Shown here: positions 15,930 through 22,812 of the stretch, piece by piece | Position numbering within the stretch: the stretch's first letter is position 1 | Layout: the number at the start of each line of letters is the position of its first letter | Assembly: GCA_028292315.1 (NCBI GenBank) | Contig: JAQGMO010000197.1 | Location: forward strand, 1-34,706 | Direction: 5' to 3' | From: Herminiimonas sp. | Lineage (GTDB): Bacteria > Pseudomonadota > Gammaproteobacteria > Burkholderiales > Burkholderiaceae_D | DNA: 34,706 bases | The notes under the pieces: generated by a model | What the model saw: the letters and a program-made list of their open reading frames with translations, nothing else | Database searches by the model: none | Told to the model about the DNA's origin: nothing | Translations under genes and position numbers: made by a program

Positions 15930-18851
15930 GTGCTCTCTACTCAAGAAACCGCCGTAAAATCTTCCAACGACTTTGGTGTCGCAACCTCCCAAGCCGGCAA
16001 TGCCGCTCTTTCCTCTGCGGTGAATTCATCCGCCGCGCTGGGCGACTACAGAATCATCCGCCGCAATGGCGCGGTGGTCGGGTTTGAACCTTCCAAGATT
16101 TCAATCGCGGTGACCAAGGCATTCCTGGCGGTCAATGGCGGTCAGGGCGCTGCGTCGGCACGCGTGCGCGAACTGGTCGAACAATTGACGGCCAACGTGG
16201 TGTCGGCGCTGGTGCGCCGCCAGCCGGCCGGCGGCACCTTCCATATAGAAGATATCCAGGACCAGGTCGAACTGGCGCTGATGCGTTCGGGCGAACATGA
16301 TGTGGCGCGGGCCTATGTGCTGTATCGCGCCAAGCGGATGGAAGAGCGCGCCCAGCAAAAGGCCGGCAAGCCGGATGGCGGCGTGGTGGCGCAGCTGCAC
16401 GTGATGGAAGACGGCCAGCGCCGTCCGCTCGACATGAACCAGGTGCGCGACCTGATTACCGCAGCCTGCATCGGCCTCGAAAAACATGTCGATGCCGACG
16501 CAATCCTGGCCGAGACGGTCAAGAACCTGTACGACGGCGTGCCGGTTGAAGAGCTGCACAAGTCGGCTATCCTGGCTGCGCGCGCATTGATGGAAAAGGA
16601 TCCGGCTTACAGCACGGTGACGGCGCGCCTGCTGATGCATACGATCCGCAAGGAAGTGTTCGGCCAGGAAGTGGCGCAAAAGGATGCGCAGGCGCATTAC
16701 CTGGATTACTTCCCGAAGTTCATCAAGAAGGGCATCGAAGCCGAACTGCTCGACCCGAAACTCGCGCAATTCGACCTGAAGCAGCTGGGCGAGGCGCTGG
16801 TGCCCGACCGCGACCTGCAATTCGGCTATCTCGGCCTGCAAACGCTGTACGACCGTTACTTCCTGCATATCCGCGACATCCGCATCGAGATGCCGCAGGC
16901 GTTTTACATGCGGGTGGCGATGGGGCTGGCCCTGAACGAGATCAACCGCGAAGCGCGCGCGATCGAGTTTTACAACCTGCTGTCGAGCTTCGATTTCATG
17001 AGTTCGACCCCGACCCTGTTCAATTCCGGCACGCTGCGTTCACAGTTGTCCTCGTGCTACCTGACCACGGTCGCCGACGACCTGGAAGGCATTTACGAAG
17101 CAATCAAGGAAAACGCCTTGCTGGCGAAATACGCCGGCGGCCTCGGCAATGACTGGACCCCGGTGCGCTCGCTCGGCGCCCATATCAAGGGCACCAACGG
17201 AAAATCGCAAGGCGTGGTGCCGTTCCTCAAGGTCGTCAACGATACCGCCGTCGCTGTTAACCAGGGTGGAAAACGCAAGGGCGCGGTGTGTGCCTACCTG
17301 GAAACCTGGCACATGGATATCGAGGAATTCCTCGATCTGCGCAAGAATACCGGCGACGACCGCCGCCGCACCCACGACATGAACACCGCGAACTGGATTC
17401 CCGACCTGTTCATGAAGCGCGTGATGGAAAAGGGCGAGTGGACCCTGTTTTCGCCGAGCGATGCGCCGGACCTGCACGACAAGGTCGGCCGCGCGTTCGA
17501 GGCGGCTTACCTCGGCTACGAAGCCCGGGCTGCGCGTGGCGAACTGCGCGTGTACAAGAAAGTGCAGGCGCTCGACCTGTGGCGCAAGATGCTGTCGATG
17601 CTGTTCGAAACCGGTCATCCATGGATTACCTTCAAGGATCCATGCAATATCCGGTCGCCGCAGCAACACACCGGCGTCGTCCACAGCTCGAACCTGTGCA
17701 CCGAGATCACCCTGAACACCAACGAATCCGAAATCGCGGTGTGCAACCTTGGTTCGATCAACCTGCCGGCGCACATGAAAGACGGCAAGCTGGACCAGAC
17801 CAAGCTGCAAAAGACGGTCCGCACCGCGATGCGCATGCTGGACAATGTGATCGACATCAATTATTACGCGGTCAAGAAAGCGCGCGATTCCAACCTGCGG
17901 CACCGGCCGGTCGGCCTCGGCATCATGGGCTTCCAGGACTGCCTGCACATGATGCGGGTGCCGTACGCCTCGAAAGATGCGGTCGAATTCGCCGATCGCT
18001 CGATGGAAGCGGTGTGCTATTACGCCTACTTCGCATCGACCGAACTGGCCGAAGAGCGCGGCCGCTACAATTCCTACCAGGGTTCGCTGTGGGATCGCGG
18101 TATTCTGCCGCAGGATTCGCTCAAGCTGCTGGCGGAAGAGCGCGGCGGCTATCTCGAAGTCGACAGTTCCGAAACCATGGACTGGTCGGCGTTACGCAGC
18201 CGCATCAAGCAGCACGGCATGCGTAATTCCAACTGTGTGGCGATCGCGCCGACTGCGACGATTTCCAACATCATCGGGGTTTCCGCCTGTATCGAGCCGA
18301 CTTACCAGAACCTGTATGTGAAGTCGAACCTGTCCGGCGAGTTTACGGAAATCAATGAATACCTGGTGCGCGACCTGAAGGCGCGCGGCCTGTGGGACGA
18401 AGTAATGATCTCCGACCTCAAATATTTCGACGGCAGCCTGGCCAAGATCGATCGCATTCCGCAAGACCTGCGTGAAATTTACGCGACCGCATTTGAAGTC
18501 GAGCCATCCTGGCTGGTCGAGGCGGCGTCGCGGCGCCAGAAGTGGATCGACCAGGCCCAGTCGTTGAATATTTACATGGCGGGCGCATCCGGCAAGAAGC
18601 TCGATGAAACTTACAAGCTGGCATGGCTGCGCGGTCTGAAGACGACCTATTACCTGCGTACGATCGGCGCAACGCATTCCGAAAAATCGACCACCAAGGC
18701 CGGCGCCTTGAACGCGGTGTCGGCCGACGGCGGTCTCAGCGGCGGCATGGCGGCGGCCGCGCCGGCAGCCGACTCGGTCGAGTTGTCGGGCCCGGCTTGC
18801 ATGATGCGTCCCGGCGATCCGGGATTTGAGGAATGCGAAGCCTGTCAGTAA
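15930..18851 (+). CDS. nrdA: Ribonucleoside-diphosphate reductase, alpha subunit (class Ia)
   Basis: The catalytic subunit that converts NDPs to dNDPs. At 973 residues it is about 200 longer than E. coli NrdA because the N-terminus appears to carry two ATP-cone regions: residues about 41-140 (IIRRNGAVVGFEPSKI) and a second, more diverged one at about 155-245. This matches the long Pseudomonas-type NrdA. Active-site residues are visible: C376 in QLSSCYL, N588-x-C590-x-E592 (NLCTE), and C605 in AVCNLGSINL. The tail ends in ECEACQ, the C969/C972 thiol pair that shuttles electrons from thioredoxin or glutaredoxin. The start is a GTG with AGGAGG 4 nt upstream. Regulation is probably through dATP/ATP at the cones and NrdR at the promoter. 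Confidence 0.96.
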   Translation: MLSTQETAVKSSNDFGVATSQAGNAALSSAVNSSAALGDYRIIRRNGAVVGFEPSKISIAVTKAFLAVNGGQGAASARVRELVEQLTANVVSALVRRQPAGGTFHIEDIQDQVELALMRSGEHDVARAYVLYRAKRMEERAQQKAGKPDGGVVAQLHVMEDGQRRPLDMNQVRDLITAACIGLEKHVDADAILAETVKNLYDGVPVEELHKSAILAARALMEKDPAYSTVTARLLMHTIRKEVFGQEVAQKDAQAHYLDYFPKFIKKGIEAELLDPKLAQFDLKQLGEALVPDRDLQFGYLGLQTLYDRYFLHIRDIRIEMPQAFYMRVAMGLALNEINREARAIEFYNLLSSFDFMSSTPTLFNSGTLRSQLSSCYLTTVADDLEGIYEAIKENALLAKYAGGLGNDWTPVRSLGAHIKGTNGKSQGVVPFLKVVNDTAVAVNQGGKRKGAVCAYLETWHMDIEEFLDLRKNTGDDRRRTHDMNTANWIPDLFMKRVMEKGEWTLFSPSDAPDLHDKVGRAFEAAYLGYEARAARGELRVYKKVQALDLWRKMLSMLFETGHPWITFKDPCNIRSPQQHTGVVHSSNLCTEITLNTNESEIAVCNLGSINLPAHMKDGKLDQTKLQKTVRTAMRMLDNVIDINYYAVKKARDSNLRHRPVGLGIMGFQDCLHMMRVPYASKDAVEFADRSMEAVCYYAYFASTELAEERGRYNSYQGSLWDRGILPQDSLKLLAEERGGYLEVDSSETMDWSALRSRIKQHGMRNSNCVAIAPTATISNIIGVSACIEPTYQNLYVKSNLSGEFTEINEYLVRDLKARGLWDEVMISDLKYFDGSLAKIDRIPQDLREIYATAFEVEPSWLVEAASRRQKWIDQAQSLNIYMAGASGKKLDETYKLAWLRGLKTTYYLRTIGATHSEKSTTKAGALNAVSADGGLSGGMAAAAPAADSVELSGPACMMRPGDPGFEECEACQ

Positions 18852-18991
18852 ATTTTTGAAGGCGGGACTGCCGGACAATCAGCGCCAGTTTTTAAGATTA
18901 AACAAACTCGGTTGCTTAAAGGTTCGGCAGTCAATGAACTATCTGGTATACATACCGTTTAAAGAAAAGACGGTAATAAAAGGAATAAGCA
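18852..18991 (+). other. nrdA-nrdB intercistronic region with paired segments
   Basis: In this 140-nt gap GACTGCCG (18866-18873) can pair with CGGCAGTC (18925-18932), and TACCGT (18953-18958) with ACGGTA (18970-18975). Neither is followed by a T-run. They may shape relative NrdA/NrdB expression or mRNA stability; this is inference. Confidence 0.4.
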
Positions 18992-20191
18992 ATGCTCTCT
19001 TGGGATGATGAAGTAACCCCGGCTCCGGCCCCGCGCGCACCACAGGCGCCTGTGCAAATTCAGCCTCAGCTGCAGACGGCCGTCCCGCCGTCGGGCCGGG
19101 CGCAACGGGAAAACGTGGCGCTCGATCCGGCGCTGGTCGCCAAGCCCGCCGACTCGGCCGCCGACATTGCGGCACGGCGCGTGAACGCCGCCGACAAACG
19201 CATCATCAACGGCAAGACCGACGTTAATCAGCTGGTGCCTTTCAAATACAAATGGGCATGGGACAAATACCTCGCGGGTTGCGCCAACCACTGGATGCCG
19301 CAGGAAATCAACATGCAGCGAGACATCGAGCTGTGGAAAAATCCTAACGGCCTGACCGAAGACGAGCGGCGCCTGGTAAAGCGCAACCTCGGGTTTTTCG
19401 TGACCGCCGATTCGCTTGCCGCCAACAATATCGTGCTTGGCACCTACCGCCACATCACGGCGCCGGAGTGCCGCCAGTACCTGTTGCGCCAGGCATTTGA
19501 AGAAGCGATCCATACGCACGCCTATCAATATATCGTTGAGTCGCTCGGCCTGGACGAAGGCGAAGTGTTCAATGCCTACCACGAGGTGGCATCGATCCGC
19601 GACAAGGATGAATTCCTGATTCCGTTCATCGACACGCTGACCGATCCGTCGTTCACCACCGGCACGACCGAGAACGATCAGACGTTGCTCAAATCGTTGA
19701 TCGTGTTTGCGTGCCTGATGGAAGGGCTGTTTTTCTATGTCGGCTTTACGCAAATACTTGCGCTTGGCCGGCAAAACAAAATGATGGGCGCTGCCGAGCA
19801 GTATCAATACATCCTGCGCGATGAGTCGATGCACTGCAACTTCGGAATCGATTTGATCAACACGATCAAGATGGAGAATCCGCACCTGTGGACGCCTGAA
19901 TTTCGCGACGAGATTAAATCGTTGTTTTTACGCGCGGTAGAGTTGGAATATCGCTACGCAGAGGATACAATGCCGCGTGGTGTGCTAGGTTTAAATGCGC
20001 CTATGTTCAAAGGCTACTTGCGATTCATCGCTAACCGCCGGGCACAACAGATTGGACTGGACCCGATGTTCGCGCAGGAAGAAAATCCATTTCCGTGGAT
20101 GAGCGAAATGATCGATCTGAAAAAAGAGCGAAACTTTTTTGAGACACGCGTCATCGAATATCAAACTGGTGGCGCATTGAACTGGGAGTGA
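18992..20191 (+). CDS. nrdB: Ribonucleoside-diphosphate reductase, beta subunit (class Ia)
   Basis: The di-iron, tyrosyl-radical subunit that partners NrdA. The 399 residues comprise a Pro/Ala/Gln-rich N-terminal extension of about 70 residues and the ferritin-like core. The first half of the metal site includes E171 and H174 with the radical tyrosine at Y178 in [12 protein letters not shown], the E-x2-H-x3-Y spacing of E. coli NrdB. The second half is [11 protein letters not shown]. Having the tyrosine indicates a class Ia-type enzyme rather than the Tyr-lacking class Ic. It follows nrdA by 140 nt with AAAAGGAATAAGCA before the ATG as ribosome binding site. No terminator follows directly; the next hairpins are nearly 400 nt downstream. 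Confidence 0.95.
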   Translation: MLSWDDEVTPAPAPRAPQAPVQIQPQLQTAVPPSGRAQRENVALDPALVAKPADSAADIAARRVNAADKRIINGKTDVNQLVPFKYKWAWDKYLAGCANHWMPQEINMQRDIELWKNPNGLTEDERRLVKRNLGFFVTADSLAANNIVLGTYRHITAPECRQYLLRQAFEEAIHTHAYQYIVESLGLDEGEVFNAYHEVASIRDKDEFLIPFIDTLTDPSFTTGTTENDQTLLKSLIVFACLMEGLFFYVGFTQILALGRQNKMMGAAEQYQYILRDESMHCNFGIDLINTIKMENPHLWTPEFRDEIKSLFLRAVELEYRYAEDTMPRGVLGLNAPMFKGYLRFIANRRAQQIGLDPMFAQEENPFPWMSEMIDLKKERNFFETRVIEYQTGGALNWE

Positions 20192-20227
20192 TTACCAGGA
20201 TGCGCAAAATCGGCGCGTGAATAAAAG

Positions 20228-20255
20228 TTGAACATGCGTCGAAATAAACTAGAAT
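20228..20255 (+). promoter_or_regulatory. Putative sigma70 promoter downstream of nrdB
   Basis: TTGAAC at 20228-20233, a 16-nt spacer, and TAGAAT at 20250-20255 make a good sigma70 match starting 37 nt after the nrdB stop. It points into a region without a plausible protein gene but with two terminators, so it is a candidate start for a small RNA beginning near 20262. Confidence 0.6.
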
Positions 20256-20308
20256 GAAATTTCGCTGCAGTCTGCGGAATGTCTGAAGCGAGAGATCTGG
20301 CTGTTTGA

Positions 20309-20491
20309 GAACTCGGGTTGGAAGCTCAGTTTGAGATCACGGTTTTAGATCAAGGTTTGAGAGCACAAGTTGAGATCGCAGATTCAGATCGAAGGTTTGG
20401 ATCGAAATTCAAGATCGCGGTTTTAGATCGAGAGTCTGAGATCATGCAGTCCGGGATAGACAGTCGATTCAGATGAACGATTCAGCTGAAC
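20309..20491 (+). repeat. Degenerate 13-bp tandem array, GATC-led
   Basis: About fourteen units of 13 bp, eight beginning with GATC at 20335, 20348, 20374, 20387, 20400, 20413, 20426 and 20440. The phase is held except for one 14-bp unit at 20426. Typical units are GATCACGGTTTTA, GATCAAGGTTTGA and GATCGCGGTTTTA; a GAGC replaces GATC at 20361, and the last two units are GATTCAGATGAAC and GATTCAGCTGAAC. The strict phasing despite divergence suggests an old tandem array. Function unknown. Confidence 0.85.
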
Positions 20492-20569
20492 GACGAAAGG
20501 CTGCAAAGACAGAAAGGCTATAACCAAATTTAATGGACAGTAGAAGACCTAATCAATCTTGTCTGCAAT

Positions 20570-20608
20570 CGCCGCTGCGCCCGATCCTGTCGGGCAAGGC
20601 GGCGTTTT
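20570..20608 (+). terminator. Two-tier hairpin terminator
   Basis: CGCCGC (20570-20575) pairs with GCGGCG (20599-20604), and inside it CCCGA (20580-20584) pairs with TCGGG (20590-20594). TTTT follows directly. It is the first plausible end for nrdAB or the candidate RNA. Confidence 0.65.
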
Positions 20609-20647
20609 CTTCGAAAAATGGTTTTTCTTTTCTGAAACACGATTCCG

Positions 20648-20675
20648 ACGCCGGCTTTGTTGCCGGCGTTTTTTT
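20648..20675 (+). terminator. Strong intrinsic terminator
   Basis: ACGCCGGC (20648-20655) and GCCGGCGT (20662-20669) form a perfect 8-bp stem with loop TTTGTT, followed by seven T residues. It is a textbook terminator on the plus strand and lies about 40 nt after the preceding hairpin. Confidence 0.9.
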
Positions 20676-20715
20676 GGGTTGCCGCCGCTTGCGATGCGGG
20701 CAGGCGCAATCCATC

Positions 20716-20914
20716 AGAGCGGTCTGCAAGGGCGTGGTCGCGAGCCAGGGCCAGGATGGTAAGCAAAACCGGCCACATCGGTACGGCGTGCTTCACCTGT
20801 CCGGGATTGGCCCGTACGGAGACAAGGTCGGGCCAAGAAGCGGAAGCGTACGTCGGTACGCTGAGCATCACCGGTCCGAGATTGGCCCGTACAGGCGCCC
20901 CGCCAACCGCTCTA
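20716..20914. repeat. Inverted-repeat-bounded intergenic element, copy B
   Basis: AGAGCGGT at 20716-20723 and ACCGCTCT at 20906-20913 bound this copy. Positions 20814-20914 align with the reverse complement of copy A (4580-4679) at about 80% by hand. Unlike A, it holds an internal duplication: 20780-20817 and 20855-20892 match at 32 of 38 positions, 75 bp apart, which explains the extra length. Open frames through it are not supported by start signals and differ between copies, so it appears non-coding. Confidence 0.78.
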
Positions 20915-21011
20915 TGGCTGAAGTGCTGCATAGTCGAGGAGATGCAGCAGTTCAGCTGGTGCCGAATTCATTAGCGCAAACAGAAGCATGCTTGCGCCGA
21001 TGAATAATCCG

Positions 21012-21035
21012 CCTGACTCATCGCGATGAGGCAGG
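21012..21035. promoter_or_regulatory. Palindrome upstream of the H1-like gene
   Basis: The perfect 14-bp palindrome CTCATCGCGATGAG is extended by CCTG/CAGG arms after one mismatch, giving a 24-bp dyad 50 nt before the H1-like start. There is no following T-run. It could be an operator or a leader hairpin. The rest of 20915-21084 shows nothing else I can name. Confidence 0.4.
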
Positions 21036-21084
21036 GGGGTTTCCATCTTGTAGCTTGATTTTCCATCACGTGAAGGAGAAACAA

Positions 21085-21426
21085 ATGGCAACAGCAGCAA
21101 AAAAAGCCGCAGCGAAGAAATCCGCAGCGAAGAAGGCCGCTCCAGCGAACAAGCCGGTAGCGAAAAAAGCAGCAGCTCCTAAGAAAGCAGCCGCTAAAAA
21201 GGCGGTAGCCAAGAAAGCAGCAGCTCCTAAGAAAGCAGCCGCCAAGAAAGCAGCAGCGCCTAAAAAGGCTGCCGCTCCAAAGGCCGCAGCTAAAAAGGCG
21301 GCAGCGCCTAAAAAGGCCGCTGCCAAGAAGCAGCCTGCAGCGAAACCTGCTGCAGCGGCTCCAGCAGTAAAAACGGTGTTGAACCCGGCAGCGGCATGGC
21401 CGTTTCCGACTGGCTCACGTCCGTAA
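21085..21426 (+). CDS. Histone H1-like DNA-binding protein
   Basis: A 113-residue, almost purely Ala/Lys/Pro protein made of repeats such as KKAAAPKKAAAKKA, resembling the H1-like/HctB-type basic proteins of betaproteobacteria. It should coat DNA through its lysine-rich tail. The last residues, VLNPAAAWPFPTGSRP, are a non-repetitive motif that I associate with this betaproteobacterial family. I start at the ATG at 21085, which has AAGGAGA 6 nt upstream, not the frame-extending codon at 21055. It ends in its own terminator and is probably monocistronic. The nearly repetitive codons make length variation between strains likely. Confidence 0.88.
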   Translation: MATAAKKAAAKKSAAKKAAPANKPVAKKAAAPKKAAAKKAVAKKAAAPKKAAAKKAAAPKKAAAPKAAAKKAAAPKKAAAKKQPAAKPAAAAPAVKTVLNPAAAWPFPTGSRP

Positions 21427-21467
21427 TTCCAGGTCCGTCTGGAAGCCTGATTAAGTTCGGGCACAAT

Positions 21468-21506
21468 CCCGCTGTACGACCTCGCGTCATGCAGCGGGTT
21501 TTTTTT
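21468..21506 (+). terminator. Intrinsic terminator after the H1-like gene
   Basis: CCCGCTG (21468-21474) pairs with CAGCGGG (21492-21498) over a 17-nt loop, followed by eight T residues. The T-run ends directly before the GGGAG that serves as the yggT ribosome binding site. Confidence 0.85.
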
Positions 21507-21519
21507 GGGAGATGTCGCT

Positions 21520-22062
21520 GTGCTGTATACCATTTTTATCTTGATCGTCGACACCATCGCCGCCGTCCTGGCCGGTATTTTATTGCTGCGATTCTGGATG
21601 CAGGCGGTCCGTGTCAGACCACCGTCTTCGATCGGGCAATTCATGTATCAACTGACCGACTGGATGGTTAAACCATTGCGCCGCGTGCTACCCGGGGTCG
21701 GCGGCTATGACTGGGCGAGCTTTGCCGGCGCCTTCCTGGTGGCACTGCTTTCGGTGGCGGTAGAGCTCATGCTGGCGCCTGCATTCTCGGTGCAGACGCT
21801 GTTGCTGCTGACCTTGCTCAGGCTTGCACAGTGGATCCTGTACGGTTTAATGGGACTGATCATCATTGAAGTGATTTTCAGCTGGGTGAATCCGCATGCG
21901 CCGCTCGCGCCCCTGATCGGCGCCTTGACCGATCCCATGATGCGGCCGCTGCGCAAGGTAATTCCCTTGATCGGCAGTATCGACCTGTCTCCGCTGGTGG
22001 CGTTCTTATTGTTGCGGATCGCGCTTTACCTGGTTAGTGCGCTGATCGTGCCGCTGCTATGA
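21520..22062 (+). CDS. yggT: YggT family integral membrane protein
   Basis: A 180-residue inner membrane protein with two YGGT repeats, each a hydrophobic pair around a conserved basic segment: LTDWMVKPLRRVLPGVGGYD (near 49-68) and LTDPMMRPLRKVIPLIGSID (near 140-159). The function is not well established; the family has been linked to osmotic or ion homeostasis. I prefer the GTG at 21520 with GGGAG 8 nt upstream; the upstream TTG at 21505 overlaps the terminator T-run. yggU follows after 16 nt, the usual pairing. Confidence 0.85.
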   Translation: MLYTIFILIVDTIAAVLAGILLLRFWMQAVRVRPPSSIGQFMYQLTDWMVKPLRRVLPGVGGYDWASFAGAFLVALLSVAVELMLAPAFSVQTLLLLTLLRLAQWILYGLMGLIIIEVIFSWVNPHAPLAPLIGALTDPMMRPLRKVIPLIGSIDLSPLVAFLLLRIALYLVSALIVPLL

Positions 22063-22078
22063 TTTATTGATCGCTGCG

Positions 22079-22396
22079 ATGAATCGGGAAACCGGCGAAT
22101 GGTGTTGTTCGGCGGCAGCCGGCGTTCGGGTAACGGTACAGATCCAGCCGAACGCCAGGAAAACAGAAGTTGTCGGCCTGGTCGGGGATGCGCTCAAAAT
22201 CCGGCTGCAGGCGCAGCCGGTCGACGGCAAGGCAAATGAAGCCCTGATTCGCGCGATCGCGGGCTATCTCGATGTGCCACGGAGCGCGGTGTTGCTCACG
22301 CATGGACAAACAAGCCGGCGCAAACTCCTTGAAATTCGCAGCCGGCTAAGCGCCGATGAAGTCATGCAGGCGCTGCTGAAGGCAATCACGGGGTAA
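22079..22396 (+). CDS. yggU: DUF167 (UPF0235) family protein YggU
   Basis: A 105-residue cytoplasmic protein of the small conserved DUF167 family. The family core is clear: VQIQPNARKTEVVG, then LKIRLQAQPVDGKANEALI and VLLTHGQTSRRKLLEI. Its biochemical function is unknown. I use the ATG at 22079; an in-frame TTG at 22067 would add four residues. It is probably cotranscribed with yggT and converges on the minus-strand lipoprotein gene 40 nt downstream, with no hairpin terminator visible between them. Confidence 0.85.
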   Translation: MNRETGEWCCSAAAGVRVTVQIQPNARKTEVVGLVGDALKIRLQAQPVDGKANEALIRAIAGYLDVPRSAVLLTHGQTSRRKLLEIRSRLSADEVMQALLKAITG

Positions 22397-22436
22397 GCGG
22401 GTCAGGAGGCAGGGCAGGTCGAAGTGCCGCAAGCGA

Positions 22437-22712
22437 TCAATGCGTCACCTGGATACGCCCGTTGGCGGAAATAACCCTTACCTTTTCGCCTTCCCGAAAG
22501 TTTTCATCAGGTCCGACTTCATGGCTGGCCTGCTCACCGTCATCGAATCCTACGGTCAACCGGCCTGCGCTAACCGCGGTCACAGTACCGATCCGCACCA
22601 AAGTGGTTCCCCGGGTAGTCGATGCCGGGATTAAAGCCGATGGCGGGCCCGATGCGCATCCGGCTACGACGGTGGCAAGCAATGCGGGCGCGAACCTCAG
22701 GTATACATTCAT
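22437..22712 (-). CDS. Small lipoprotein of unknown function
   Basis: A 91-residue predicted lipoprotein. The N-terminus has a hydrophobic core and the lipobox VAGC, with C19 as the acylated residue. The mature part is about 70 residues, with a predicted small beta-rich domain (RIGTVTAVSAGRLTVGFDDG, ending EKVRVISANGRIQVTH). CCTCC at 22717-22721 (GGAGG on its strand) supports the ATG at 22712. I cannot name the family; it recalls SlyB-type small lipoproteins but lacks their glycine zipper. A strong hairpin lies between it and the upstream kinase gene. Confidence 0.75.
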   Translation of the reverse strand: MNVYLRFAPALLATVVAGCASGPPSALIPASTTRGTTLVRIGTVTAVSAGRLTVGFDDGEQASHEVGPDENFREGEKVRVISANGRIQVTH

Positions 22713-22758
22713 GCTGCCTCCGTGCGCATTAGTAATCCGTCACGGCCTGATTGCCCGG

Positions 22759-22799
22759 TTCTGGTCCGTGCCGCGTTGCCGATGCGGCACGGACCAGAA
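22759..22799. other. Perfect 16-bp hairpin without U-tract
   Basis: TTCTGGTCCGTGCCGC (22759-22774) and GCGGCACGGACCAGAA (22784-22799) are perfectly complementary around a 9-nt loop. Neither side has a T-run. It lies between the stop of the kinase gene and the lipoprotein gene on the same strand, and may act as an mRNA-stabilising or factor-dependent end. Confidence 0.75.
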
Positions 22800-22812
22800 G
22801 ACTGCGCGGCGC

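Larger units (their letters stand above)
20262..20675 (+). ncRNA. Candidate non-coding RNA or nrdAB 3' UTR
   Basis: Bounded by the promoter at 20228-20255 and by hairpin terminators ending at about 20608 and 20675, this predicts a transcript of about 350 or 415 nt. The body contains the 13-bp array at 20309-20491. Short frames exist, for example 16 codons from the ATG at 20472, but none has a ribosome binding site, and a longer frame from 20533 runs through both terminators, so I do not call a protein. The alternative is that this is only a long nrdAB 3' UTR. I know of no matching RNA family. Confidence 0.4.

Noticed and set aside
17288-18226. 312-codon frame within nrdA
   Set aside because: Overlaps conserved nrdA codons including active-site residues; Arg/Pro-rich shadow composition.
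20309-20491. Replication origin with 13-mers
   Set aside because: GATC-led 13-mers are formally similar to oriC repeats, but I find no DnaA boxes nearby and the neighbours are nrd genes rather than dnaA-dnaN.
20533-21003. 156-codon frame across the nrdB downstream region
   Set aside because: It reads through two terminators and the inverted-repeat element and has no ribosome binding site.
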